A DNA stretch of 64,000 bases from Malachius bipustulatus (lineage: Eukaryota > Arthropoda > Insecta > Coleoptera > Melyridae): positions 2,790,001 to 2,854,000 of the forward strand of contig OU342634.1 in assembly GCA_910589415.1 (NCBI GenBank). The letters run 5' to 3'. Numbering within the stretch: the stretch's first letter is position 1; the number at the start of each line of letters is the position of its first letter. Below are positions 34,391-46,534 of the stretch, in pieces. The notes below the pieces were generated by a model. The model was given only the letters and a program-made list of their open reading frames with translations. It did not search any database and was not told the DNA's origin. The position numbers and the translations under genes are program-made.

Positions 34391-37300
34391 GAGCGAAAGT
34401 ATCCGCATGGATATCACAATTTTCTGAGATTTTGTTAAACACATGACAGTGACGGGCGATCTCAACAAAGCATTTGTTATAATTGGCAAACAATAAAAAG
34501 TCTTACTCTGACGAGCATTCAGACGAGCCACCAGAAAGTTAAGCCTGTTGAGTAAGCAACTGCAATCTATATCGTTGTTAAGCAATTTAAACAGGAATTT
34601 AATCATGCTGGTGACTCGCCTTACAAAAAGTGAGGTAAAGCCTAAACGGGCCAACAACAAACGTTGATCATACCCTCTAGGAGGGTAGACATTATCTAGT
34701 CAGTAGGAAAGAAACTTTCAAAAATGTGGCTGAACAGATTCCAGACGATCAATATGTACTTAATAAACAGGATACCAGATGATACTACAGTACTCAAGTA
34801 TAGATCTTACTAATGAATAAAAAAGAATGCCTTAGCTACTAATGCATCGTAGCGATCTACAAAGTACATCCCACGATCAAACACAACACCCAAATCCCTG
34901 ACAGTTTCCGAACGATCAACCAAAATGTTATCTATTTTGTAGTGAAAAATAATTGAATTAGTCGATCTGGAGTAGCTCACTACCATTTGGGCACATTCAA
35001 ATATAGCCGATTTCTGTAACATCTCTCATACACCGAGCAAATATCCCGCTGTAGGGCCTCACAGCCAGCCGCCAAACTGACAGCACTGAAGAGCTTGAGA
35101 TCATCTGCAAACAACAACCTTTCACATCTTGTAACCTCGGTTATATCATTAATAAATAGCAGCAATAATAGGCGGCCCCAGGTTAGAACTCTGGGGAACA
35201 CCAGATGTAGGTATGATTATCCCCACAAGTGTACAAATTGATATTTCACTCACTGTCGCCTATTAGATAAGTAAGGCTGAAAAAATGTCAGCAATGAATC
35301 AACCAAGCCAAATAAAGACATTTTCTGCAGCAATATGTCATGATTCAATTGATCAAAGGCCTTTTGGAAATCTAAGTATACGTCATCAACCTGACCCCGA
35401 GAATCGATACATTCAGAGACATATTGTGAGAAGCAAGCCAGATTTGTAACAATGGAACGTCCTTCCACAAACCCATGCGCTGTTTCACCTGGGAGTAGAT
35501 TCTCTTGTATAGAACAGATTCAAAGATTTTAGCGAAACCGCATAACAGAGATATGGGTGTATAATTACTAACCTCTCGTACATCGCCCTTCTTAAAGATG
35601 GGGCATATCAAAGCACGGTTCCAAAGAGCTAGAAAAACACTACTCTGAATACTTAGATTATATAAATAAAAAAGTGGCCTGACCAGAACTTGTGCACAGT
35701 CTCTCAACGAGAAGCTCGGCACTCCATCTGGACCCATCGTAAAAGTGTTCTTAGATTCTTTCAGGGCAGCTGAGTTCTTCTCTTCGGACACACCAGATAA
35801 GCCGACAGATACCACCCAGCAGAATAAGAAACGAATCCAGTCGGTAAGCCATAAGATGCAGTATAAACACTACTAAAATATCCAGCGAATGCATCAACAA
35901 TAAGCTCAGGAGTGTCCAATTCAAAACCATTGGAAGTCATTAGTCCGGGTATCCTATGTTTCCCCGTTTATTTCGAATGAACTCCCAAAACTTTTTGGGC
36001 TCTTTGGAAAGGAGGGATTCTACTTCACCAATATATCTTCTGTATGCTACGTTGATCATTTTCTTATAATTAGTAGATTTTTTTGTACAACTCATAGTGG
36101 GACGAAGTCTTAAATTTTTTGTATTTTTTTAAAAGAAAATACTTCTCACGTAGTGATGATTTAATTATACCATCAGACCAAGGCGGGTATCTACGCCTAT
36201 TGAGATTTGGATTAGTTTTGGGAACAGAAATCTCGAAAATACCAAACAAGATATCATAGAAAGTTTAACACGCTAGGTCAATATCATTCTCCTCCGCAAG
36301 AACAGACCAGTCCACATCACAAAGCAAGCCAAACATAAGAATAGTTTATAGAGAATAGGATAGTCCGCTCTTTTGAAGTTAAACTGGGGAGCACTTTTTT
36401 TTAAGTTTACATGATGTACACCTCGAGAATCAAATTGGATATCAATGCAGAGATCTCTCAACGGTACAAGTAATTCCAGATAAAACCAGATCAAGTACTC
36501 AATATTTATGCACCTACTAACACTATCCCCAGGTCCTGAAGTAAAATTATGGGCATTAAAGTCACCTACTATGATAACTCCCCCATTCTGAAGATCACTG
36601 ACGCCACTGAGTAACTCCAAAAATCCCTCATACATAATCGCAAACAGAGGTCGACGGTGGAATGTATACTGAAACGACGGAAAACGAGTTACCGTGATTA
36701 GTGAGAACTTTCACTCCCACAACATCGATCCTTGGTAAAGCATTAAGAATACCGTCGAGCTCTATTCGCTTACATCTAAATCTGTTACTCACCAACAGTA
36801 GTACGCACCCCCCCTAGACAAACCTACAGCAGACAGATCTCTGTCCTTCCTGAATACACTAAAATTACTGCGAAACAGCTCACAATCACTAACACCTTGA
36901 CACAGCCGTATTTTACTCAAAGCTGTCAAGTCCACGTCACAAGCAGATACATTATTGAAGAATCGCTGATCTTGGATCTCAAGCCTCGAACATTCTGATA
37001 AAGAATATGTATTGGAGAACCGCAAATGGGCTAGGAATCTAGTTTAAGTAACTATCTTAGGTGTACCATTTACATATTTAACTCGCAGACCAGATTCACC
37101 TCTAGCAGTTCTTTCTCCAATTTCCGTCATCAGTCGCTTGTATAATTCCAACTGCTTCGAAGTCCTGTCACTAGATATCCTAACAGTTCCATACTTGTCA
37201 TGATTCCTCAACTTTGAGAGATTACGTAGGCATATGGCAACGAGTGCCTCATCCTTAAGAGTCACCTTTATTGGATGGACCCGCGGATTCTCTTTATTAT

Positions 37301-37640
37301 AGCGACCCAATCTCTCCACCGCAGCAACAGCAGAATTGGTTCGGGGATCAAGGATACTAAGAATTCCCTCAAATTCCGAACACTAACAATCTTTACGCCG
37401 CTCCTTGGCAGTGTCACTTGGCTGTTCGGGAATATTGACAACGCTCAAATATTTCCTGAATCATATCTTCAACAAGGTTGGAGTTAACATCAAAAATAAA
37501 ATATTTAAGCTCACTGATTTGAGAGTCAACGTCTGTTTTAATTGCATTAAGGGAGTTAGTAAATTCTTTTTTTGTTACTATTTGATTCCAATTTGTTTGT
37601 AAGAGGCCTTCTTTAAGTTTCTGTTGTGTTTTCCCCATCT
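34391..37640 (-). pseudogene. Jockey/CR1-type LINE remnant, ORF1 to RT
   Basis: Minus-strand order: ORF1-like frames (37638-37414 helical; 37319-37044 with VKVTLKDE, RISSDRT and RGESGLRVKYVNG), endonuclease (36635-36273, VIIVGDFNAHN), RT (35815-35372, PIFKKGD...NYTPISLL; 35468-35250, VYLDFQKAFDQLNH; 35201-34980, LLFADDLKLF), thumb (35022-34810) and C-terminus (34660-34370). Each domain is legible but separated by frameshifts and stops. The RT catalytic FADD is kept. The 5' end is not defined. Confidence 0.85.
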
Positions 37641-38702
37641 TTATTTGGCTGTAATTAAATAAATAAATAAAAATTTTAATATAATTTTATGTGTTGAGCA
37701 GAATAGTGGACAGTTTGAAATTTATTATAAATTTTTGTTAAATAAGGTAATGTAAGATTAGGTTGGCAGTATTTTAATATTTTTGTTCGTTGTTAATTAT
37801 TTTAGTTCTAATTTTTTTCTAAACCAATATTTTCCAAAGAAATTACTGTAACTTCTAAACTATGAAAGTTATGTGTAGAAAACCCAATAATTGGTTGAAG
37901 GAGGACTTCAATACCTAATTGATAGCATGATAATATACAGTAAAGTTTGTAGCTAGCTTTTGAAAACCCTGTATAAAAAATTAAACTTACCAATAGATAT
38001 TTAAGCACATATGTATCCTTGTTGAATCGATTATTGCCTTTATCCTTCTCATAATATCAAATCATAGACGTCAATGGTCTTCAAACCAGGCTTTCAATCC
38101 TTCATTATGCCATGAGAACATTTTAACAGTAACTATTGTGACTGCTTTAGCAAGTTTAAACAAAGAACTATTTATACTTCTAGACAAAAAGCAAAAGCCC
38201 GTCTCAAAATTATCCATTTCCCGAGAAACCTAATTAAAATTCACTGCTTGAAACTTTATACAACGAAGGAATATAAGAAGCAACTTACAGTGTTGCGCGT
38301 AAAGAAAGAAACGAGCTTTCATTATTTTTCATACCTATTTATGAGGAAAGTTGTCTTTAACGAGAAACTATTAGTAACACCAACGGACCACCGCGTATAT
38401 GCTATACCTACTAACATTTAAAAAACTATTTTTAAATACTTAGTACTTTTTACATAATCTCACATTAGTATAAAGGAAAATGGTGATTTGTGAAGTCGTA
38501 GAAACTTTCTAGTATAGGTACCTAGATATAGTGTGTCCCCTTAAATACGTAATTTTCTTATCCATTTTAGGAAAGAAAGTTATTCTCCATAAAAAGTTTT
38601 GTTTGGTCTGAAACCTAAAATGAAATAGACCTCAAATTTTTGCAGTCATATATGAGGTTTGTTCAAAAACATGATTCTTGTAAAGAGTTAAAGTACTTAC
38701 CC
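37641..38702. other. Intergenic, nothing recognised
   Basis: AT-rich sequence without coding or structural signals that I can support. Confidence 0.4.
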
Positions 38703-38967
38703 TTATTTTTGACAATATCAAAAACTGTTAGTTGAAAAAGTTGATCGACCAGAATTATTATTGCAACCAACATTCAAATAAGTATGCAATTTATCAAATA
38801 TGTATTTCATCGAGGTGATAAGGTACCGCTCGAGATGATCAGTACGACTTTAGTTTTTATGCTGTATTTTTTATTTACAACAGAATTTCAATTGCGTATT
38901 CAAATGTTATTTTCAATAATTTTGATCGACTTTTTCAATAACAACTTTTGATATTGTCAAAAATAAA
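38703..38967. repeat. 265-bp foldback MITE
   Basis: Left arm TTATTTTTGACAATATC...CAAATAAGTATGCAATT pairs with right arm AATTGCGTATTC...GATATTGTCAAAAATAA. Stem of about 85 bp with small gaps, loop of about 90 bp. No ORF. Confidence 0.75.
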
Positions 38968-38984
38968 GGTCCTTCATTCTATGG

Positions 38985-39190
38985 CATAATCAATATTTTT
39001 GCTATTACAGTAGTTGCTGTCACTCTCACGAATCACGATAGTTGCTCTCAGCTATCTCGTCGAACGTGATAGTATGATAGTTTTATCGCGAGAGTGAGAA
39101 ATCTACTATCAACCAATTTACAAGAGGCAAGTTGTGCGAGACATAATATTGTCATGAGAGCCAACTCTCATGACAATCATCGTGAAAACG
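38985..39190. repeat. Cluster of nested short inverted repeats
   Basis: Includes a perfect 13-bp stem with a 4-nt loop (ATTGTCATGAGAG / CTCTCATGACAAT, 39148-39177). An outer pair CACTCTCACG / CGAGAGTG is present too, with several ATAGTATGATAG-type words. Purpose unknown, possibly MITE debris. Confidence 0.45.
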
Positions 39191-39883
39191 GGTCTTAATG
39201 CAAGTATCGACTTTTCGATATGATAAAGCGTGTGTGCGTGCGGAATGAAGGCAATTGTCACTCAAACACTGGTGCGACTGCGCATTTCGTTAGCGGACGA
39301 ACACACTCATTCCAGCCCACTTCTGGTTCATTTTAACTCATTACCCATTGGGCCACGGTTGGCCGGAATATTTTAATTTATACAAAAATTGACTTCTGTT
39401 GACAGTTTTTACGACTTCAATTCTACTATGAAACCCGCATATTTTTAAGTCGACGCATCCTAAAATATACTGACAATGTACCACGAATGAAAACTATTGT
39501 AAGTCGTCTAAATCGGCCCTCGCTTGATAACTTCACACTCGTTGAAGTAGTATTCATACCATACGGCCTTGATATACACTGTACCTACTGCTTATACTGC
39601 ACTATTTAATCGAAATAGCTGATAAAAAATGCGTTAATTGGGGTTGTATCACCTAATGGTATGGTCTTGTACATCTGTATTTTGTAGCTTCCAAGTAATG
39701 CAAAAACTATTACTGAATTTACTTACTACTGACAAATTGAAAAAAACGCCCTGAGGTCAACACGACCTAGTCCGAGGCCCGATCCTTTGGCATTATCATT
39801 CAGTAATGCCTGTGGTGCATACAAGACTTTATTTTTCAAATTACATCGCAAAAAGAAATTAAATGCAATGATTTTTGTGCAAC

Positions 39884-40151
39884 AATTGAACCCTATGCTG
39901 CAACAACGTTGTAAGTGCCAAAAGTAAATTTTGCGGGAAGTCGAAATAAACATTTTTTGTGAATCAATATAATATATTATCAGCTTACAAACATTAATAA
40001 TATATTAATGTTAAGTAATGAATATAAGTAATTAATATATTAATGTTTGTAAAGCTGATATATTATATTGATTCACAAAAAATGTTTATTTCGACTTCCC
40101 GCAAAATTTACTTTTAGCACTTACAACGTTGTTGTAGCATAGGGTTCAATT
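39884..40151. repeat. 268-bp near-perfect foldback
   Basis: Arms of about 115 bp: AATTGAACCCTATGCTGCAA...ACAAACATTAAT, mirrored by ATTAATGTTTGT...AGCATAGGGTTCAATT. Only a few mismatches are visible, and the loop of about 35 bp is pure AT-type. No terminal motif of a known superfamily was recognised. Confidence 0.8.
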
Positions 40152-40274
40152 ATTGAATAAATAGGGATTCTAGAATATTTAGTAACTTTTGCGTTACTAG
40201 GTAAGCTGATTGTCGTGTATTTGCAATTACAATGATCCAGGGCGTTATATGTAGAGGGCATTATGGATATATAC

Positions 40275-40327
40275 AGGTTGGTCCAACTTAAAACGTCAGG
40301 ACTTTACCAAACGATAGATATAGTCCA
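40275..40327 (+). repeat. Solo terminal arm of foldback family F3
   Basis: TA|CAGGTTGGTCCAACTTAAAA and ACTTTACCAAACGATAGATA match, in inverse orientation, the right end of the foldback at 46.76-47.57 kb. That element lacks exactly this left terminal stretch. Confidence 0.7.
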
Positions 40328-41058
40328 ATAAAGTCTAAAAAGTCATACGTATCGATTAAGACTACACATCCTTTTGATAGTTCCATTTATTTTGTTTCAT
40401 ATACGTGGTTTTTATAGTAACCGTCCAGTTTGTCTAAACACTCCATCCCGCATAAATAAGTATACGTCAACATTGGTTTTGAATGAGAATTAAATGCACA
40501 ACACAGAGGATAGAATGTCATTACGTGAATAAATTTTATGTAGTTGTCAGTGGCTCTCAAACTGACGTAAGCGCTTCAATTCATTGTTTGAATGATTTCT
40601 TCAATAATTTACGCTCGTTCACAACTTGACAATTAACTGTTTGACATTTTCTGGTGAAATTAAAAATATTAATTCGGACGGCTAGTGTGACGTCACACTA
40701 ACTGACTTTTTAAAGTTAATCCTAGTTGTAACGGTCCAAATTGTATTTTACTTAATTCCGGGTTTTATTATTAAAATATTATATTTCTCATAAATTCAGT
40801 CAGTCATATCGACGGGATTCAACGTTCGTCGATAAGGTTTTTTTTTATCAGCGCTCGAACGGTCGGAACGGCGAGGCGAGGCCGGCAGATTGCATAGAAG
40901 AGAATAAAGGATCCCCCAAACCGACGCGAATTATTCGCAGCGGATTCGTAACGGAAATTCCGCTGCGAAATTCGTAGCGGAATTGGAAGGAGATCTCACA
41001 CCACAGCGAATATAATCGCGTCTATTATTTTACATTTTATTATTATTATTATTATTAT

Positions 41059-41870
41059 ATAGGTGTCCCATAATATGTGGACAATCTCTCGCGGATTTGA
41101 GTAAATTTCGTAAAAATAAATGAAAAAATAGCTATAAAATTAATTCCTCAGAGACACCCCTACAAAGATATTAGCTGTTGAAGTTGAGGGTTGAAAATCA
41201 ATTTTTTGCAATAATTTTTTTATTTCTTGACCGATTTTGATAATTTTTGGTATTATTTTGTATTATTTTGAACTGTTTAGAATAGTGTTTCATAATCTTT
41301 GGTAGCACATACATAGACCTCGGGATGGCATAACCCTCTCATTCACTTGAAATAAAACAATAAAAATCATAATTTTACAGTTTTTTAAGGTTAATTTTCT
41401 TTTTATTTGACATTTCTTACATAAAAAATGTATCTTCATTTATTTCGATAGAGCGAACCGTTATCGAGATAAACGTCCTTCTAATAGGTGATGCGCCGCA
41501 GGAACTTTCCAAATTTCTAGTAAATTTTAACAAGATGGCTGACCTTTGAAAGTAAATTGAGCAGGAAACAAAACAATAACTTAATTAAATACACGTCAGT
41601 GTCAAAGATTTCATTTCATGCAGATTCAATTCTAACTGATTTTCTGCGTATTCAGCGTTTTTGTAACTCATTTTGAAATCAGTTAGAATTGAATAAGTAT
41701 GCATGAAATAAAATCTTTGACACTATTTGACGTGTATTTAATTAAGTCTTCAACAGCTAATATCTTTGTAGGGGTGTCTCTGAGGAATTAATTTTATAGC
41801 TATTTTTTCATTTATTTTTACGAAATTTACCCAAATCCGGGAGATTCCCCACATATTATGGGACCACCTG
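41059..41870. mobile_element. Foldback element inside the Harbinger-like element
   Basis: Left TAGGTGTCCCATAATATGTGG and right CCACATATTATGGGACCACCTG are inverted. Arms continue through AATTAATTCCTCAGAGACACC and CTACAAAGATATTAGCTG. A second inverted pair (TCAAAGATTTCATTTCATGC) lies inside. It is preceded by an ATT microsatellite and has no ORF. Confidence 0.8.
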
Positions 41871-41967
41871 TATATGTTTTTATTTTCTGAACCAACAAAA
41901 TTTAACGTGAGTGTTTAAGGAAAAACAGAAGACATTTATTTATAAGCAAAAAAAAGTTTAGTTCTTC

Positions 41968-42075
41968 TCATATTTTGCTCCAAACCTTATCCTTTTTCCT
42001 AACATTTTTATAGTCTTCATGAGAAAGGTCATACAATATCGGGTACTTTCGAACTAATTCGATAATTCGCTCCAT
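41968..42075 (-). CDS. 35-residue MADF-like (Myb/SANT-type) fragment
   Basis: ATG frame reading MERIIELVRKYPILYDLSHE, then DYKNVRKKDKVWSKI and TGA. This is the first part of the MADF DNA-binding domain pattern (ELVRxxPxLYD...YKxxxxKxxxWxxI). PIF/Harbinger elements carry a separate Myb/SANT-type DNA-binding protein, so its presence inside an element with a TAA duplication supports that class. The rest of the domain is missing. Confidence 0.6.
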   Translation of the reverse strand: MERIIELVRKYPILYDLSHEDYKNVRKKDKVWSKI

Positions 42076-42516
42076 TTCACTTATAATTTTACTTTTTCAT
42101 TATTTTTATAAACGTTGCGAAATAATTACTACGCGGATCCGCACAAAAAACGCATCTGACTGCGAACTAAGTTTCCGTACGAATAAATTCGCAGATAAAT
42201 CGCAGCCAAAACGACGAAATCCGCATTAGTTTGAACTTGTCTATTTACCGCAGTGAAAACAGTATGTTGCGATTCGCATGCGACGCGAATATTCGCAACA
42301 CTTGCGATTTTTCCGCGTTGGTTTGGGGGATCCTTAAGTCGAGAAAAGAGGCGTTCGATTGCAATTTTTCAATAGTCCAGTTTTACGATAACTTCCGGAT
42401 TGTGTGTGATTTAACCGGGATAATTGTCGGAAAATTATTGTGTTGAAGTCGTTTATTTGATGGTTGGATGTCATCGGCGACTAAAACATCACCGCTAGAA
42501 GTGGGATTCTTTTCGG

Positions 42517-42984
42517 CGTCTCCAAGAGACTACTATTTTCTATTTACTGCCTATTACCATCATTATTCTACTGGGTGCCCCTAAACTGTCTTACTTAGGG
42601 TAAGTCTCCAAACTTATTATTGTCATCATATTATGATCATTCCTCCAATTTAATAATGAAGTAATTCGAATGTTTTTCTGGTTCTCCAGTTATTGTTTTT
42701 TTTTTGTGGTGGTTTATCAGCTCGTATTATCAATTAGGTACATACTTTGGAATCAATTCTTTTTTTTTCACTTAGGGTTTGTTCGGAGGGCGAAAAAGTG
42801 CAGGAAGGCAATAGAAGTGCTGAAGGATTTCGATAGTCTGCATAAGACCATTTTCACGTCCAGAGAGATATCGCGGAACAATCGTTATCTGAACTACCTA
42901 GTGATTATTTCTTGCCGTCTGTCGGTTATTATTGTTTTTTTTATTATTTATTCTTATTGTATTATATTTTGGTGTCAAATTTAG
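42517..42984 (+). pseudogene. Possible chemoreceptor-like membrane protein fragment
   Basis: Two pieces: 42517-42599 (FYLLPITIIILLGAPKLSYL, ending at a GTAAGT site) and 42776-42984 after a TTTCACTTAG site (RAKKCRKAIEVLKDFDSLHK, NRYLNYLV, a hydrophobic helix, stop). A hydrophobic helix, a charged loop and a second helix recall insect gustatory/odorant receptors. The two pieces do not join in one frame across those splice sites, so this is either a pseudogene or coincidence. No conserved receptor motif is complete. Confidence 0.25.
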
Positions 42985-44155
42985 TGTCAGAAGCGGTCAA
43001 GGAAATTGTAGGAGCTGACCTAGTCAGGGAATAAATAATAAAGACCGTCCTAATACAATTCTCTTGAATGAATTAATGAATAATCATCCGCATAGGTATA
43101 ATAGATGTACTTTTGTTTTACGAATGTATTTTACCATTGTGCAGGTTGCGCGAAGTGCACTTAGCGAATCTATCGTAGGTACCAGTAAATAATTGCATTA
43201 AAATAAATTGAATAACAACGAGTACATACAGAAAAAAAAAATTAAATAATAGTAAATTAGTAAATAGTAACTTAAATAGTAAATAAGTAAATGAAATTAT
43301 AACTTTATATTGCTTGAGCTAGGACAGGTATTGTTTATTTTATGGCTGCTTCCTGACTTCTTATCATTACCGATTTTTTTCTTGTTATTATCACCTTATA
43401 TTATTTTTGTACTATTAAATGTAATTATACCGTTCTACTAGGAGTATTATTGGTGTTGTGTCTATGTCTGGTTTGGTTTTGTGTTGTGTAGCCTGTGTGT
43501 TGCTGACATCCGACCCCACGATCCAGAGGGAGCTGGTTGGAGATCTTGATTTATTATAGGTTATGGTATTTCATTGTTTGACCAAAACCACGAACCAAAA
43601 ACACTTATATTAGTTGCCGTGTGATGTAAAACAATGTGGCGCCTCAATCGGATTCATTTGTAAACTTTTGGGTTGGTAAACCACCTACACCCTTCTCCAC
43701 TAAGTTAGTGGGCCATCATACGGTAAACTCTGAGGTCTCTATACCGTGAACGGCCAAAAGATATAGTAATAAAGCTGCGCGGAAATTTAATGATAACACC
43801 CATTTTCCAACACAATCCCTGTTATTGGGTATTTGAATGTAAGTGGGCGGAAGTAATGAGGATAGCCGACGTCAGATGCACACAGCCCAAATTGAATTCT
43901 GGACAGGTCGACACATTAGATAAGGTGGCCTTATCGATACACTACACGATAACATGCCTGTGGTCGATGCACTGAGTATCAAAGTTCTTGACTAAAAATG
44001 AATGTTCTGTAATTAATGTTAAAATACGGAATTTTATTACTTTAGTGAGTCACTGGTGCTGGTAACACCAGCTTGTGAATTTATTTTCATATTTTTCAAA
44101 ATTTTCAAAAGACTTCTCAAGTAAAAAATGATTAATTTAGTATAGCAATTCAGAT
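42985..44155. other. Mostly non-coding; contains a ~40-bp match to 46.65 kb
   Basis: At about 43753-43790 the plus strand encodes RPKDIVIKLRGN. Its inverse relative at about 46650-46700 encodes RPTDIVIKLRGN in the minus frame 46759-46535. No other gene was recognised. Confidence 0.4.
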
Positions 44156-44436
44156 GCTTGATCCCACCAAGAATAAGACCAGGCAGAAATACACGTCGAG
44201 CCGCAGACGCTCATCCGTATCAGGTTTAGCTCGTTACACCTCGTACCACCCTATTTCAGACTTATTTTATGTATAGAACCGTATCACTTTGGAATAGCAT
44301 TCCAAAGGGCGTGTTTCCCGAAGTATACAACCTACAGAGATTCAAGGCCAACGTGAATCGATATCTCCGTTCATGCAAGGCTCCCAGAGCGTCATAGGGA
44401 TTTCCCTGCAGTGCATGTGCATTTTCAATAAAAAAA
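44156..44436 (+). mobile_element. LINE A 3' end fragment
   Basis: Matches the last ~85 codons of LINE A (LIPPR...RPGRNTRRAADAHPYQ, then ending near PRAS) plus the 3' UTR CAGTGCATGTGCATTTTC, AATAAA and an A-rich tail. 5'-truncated, which is usual for LINE insertions, and has a stop in place of a sense codon near 44228. Confidence 0.85.
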
Positions 44437-44464
44437 AGATTATAGCTCAATCGACTTAGGAGAA

Positions 44465-46000
44465 TCAACGATTACTCAATACAAAAATTATTATTTGTAT
44501 TTCAAATTCACCTACGTATTCTCTAGCCCGTCTCCGATATGCAATTATCTGCATCTGATAGCGGTTCATTATCACTACTACTGTCGTCACTTTCGGTATT
44601 TCGTCATCGTCGACGCCTCCCATTTGAATAACTAAATTCTCCACCACAATGTCCATGGCACCTTCTTTGTCCATAAGCTCTTCTTCAAATTTCTTGGCAT
44701 GACGGCACTTATTTGACCACTTTTCAGCTGTGTAGGCTGCGACAAATTCGTCACATAAGTCCTGAACATGTAGATAATCGTGTGTAACATTTTTTTCTGC
44801 AACATAATGTTTCATATCCGCCCACACTAGCTCGATTGGGTTTATAGGTCTGGATGGTACGGCGGAAGACGTAAGACATTGTGGCCATGCAGCTGTAAAA
44901 TTTGGTCAATCTGGAACATTTTGTGGATGGGCTTATTTAACTTAATTAATCTATTATAGAGCTCCGGCTTAAATAGACCTTTGTCAAAAGGTATTTGCTT
45001 ATCCCACAACCATTGCTGCTTATCTGCCTTTTTACTAATCGAGGTGGGTGCCTTATTAAATTGCACGTTTATGATATGGTGCGTTATCGATGACGAGTAC
45101 ACTTCGGGCTGGTAAATTTGGGATAAGTTGTGTCTCTAGCCACTTCTTGTAATTTGTAAAATTCATGTCATCATGATAATCACCAGACTTTGTTTTTGAT
45201 TTAAAGCGCACATATGCATTGGGTATGAAGCCATTCTCTCCGCCTGGCATGGATGATGACAAGTCGTTGTCCTTTTGAGACAGGTTGTTTCAGACCTAGA
45301 GACGTATCATCGTTCCATGATTTTTTATGGGAAGCATGAATATATGTTTCATCCATATATACAATGTTTCTTCCTTCAGACCTATAGTCTCTCATACTTC
45401 TTATAAAAACTGAAGTCGCAAGAAACGTATTTCCTGCTTCTCCATCAATAAACATCGATTAGTTTTTGTTTTGCGCCAGTGGAACCCTAATTTATGGATA
45501 ATTCGCTTTATGCTTTCTTTTGACCCAGTGTACCCACTATCTTCACCAAATTTGTGAGTTATTTTTTTAGGACGGTGTTGTTTTTTCAGTCACGTGAAAA
45601 TTATGAGTTATTCTTCGCAACAATCCTTGATCAAAACTATCGAGGTCGGTTTTTGATGCAGGTCTATCCCTTTTTGTACTGGGCGATTTAATACCGACTT
45701 GTTTACTTTCACCAATAATAATTCTTCTCACTGATCTCAAACTTACCCCAGTTGCCGAAGACACGCGTTCTTGTACCTTCTCGATTGCTATAACAGGCCC
45801 ACCATTCACTTTTTCATTAGCAAAATACATGAAAACATTATTAATAATTTCACGACTTTGGCCAGAAAGTATTTTATTTTTAATACCTATATGAAGATTT
45901 GGTCGCCATAATTAACAACTCACGAGCACGTGGTTTAGCTCCATATTTTTGAACCTCGCTGCACTATTTGAATAGAGAAATGCTGGGTTGTAAAGTTGAC
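44465..46000 (-). pseudogene. IS630/Tc1/mariner-group transposase with a long D-E spacing (about DD83E)
   Basis: Minus-strand pieces in order: helix-turn-helix region (45830-45567, SLRSVRRI), first Asp (YMDETYIHASHKKSW, 45455-45201), GFIPNAYVRF and SGDYHDDMNF, second Asp (VLVIDNAPYH, about 45090), then a ~60-residue helical insert (ADKQQWLWDKQIPFDKG), LRLPPYHPDL and NPIELVWADMKHYVAE (Glu, about 44833). I count about 83 residues between Asp and Glu, far above Tc1's 34. Two frameshifts and a missing segment make it inactive. Terminal repeats were not identified. Confidence 0.75.
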
Positions 46001-46534
46001 AGTACGATCCGATAGCACAAAAATAACAAAATTATTATTGAACGCTCCTTTCGCTCTCTTTGCTTGGCTTACCGAATTAATGACTCAAAAACACCTCTAT
46101 TAATCAATTTATAAACAATACGTTTTTTATAAATGCTGATAAGATAAGACAGTACCGAAATTAAATTATCTTTCCTGCTGCTTGGTAACCCTTGGAGATC
46201 ATGCAGTGCAGTTGAAATGTTAATAGGCTGGCAAATTTAAGAAGCATGCCTAATCGTTTGTCACGGAAAATCTCCTAATCTATAGGTACTTATTATACCA
46301 CTTACCTACTATAATAACACAAGGCTCCTGAAATGCGTGTAGGTACCTAAATAGTTTCACAAAATCATGACAGTTCGTTTTGTTTTATACAAAATTTAAC
46401 AATTCTGATTTGTTACCTATTTCAAGCACGAAGTTATGATTTCGTAAAACTACTTTTCTTTTACGAGTCTCGTGAACTTACTTACTACTCTCTTACATTA
46501 CAAATTTATTTGTAGTTTTAGTAAAAAACAGTCT

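Larger units (their letters stand above)
40908..42334. mobile_element. PIF/Harbinger-like non-autonomous element, TAA target duplication
   Basis: Ends AGGATCCCCCAAACCGACGCG and CGCG(T)TGGTTTGGGGGATCCT are inverted, flanked by TAA (40905-07 and 42335-37). A 3-bp T(A/T)A duplication is the PIF/Harbinger signature. Subterminal regions are rich in GCGAATTCGC-type words. Inside are a MADF-like mini-ORF (41968-42075, minus) and a foldback insertion (41059-41870). Confidence 0.7.
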
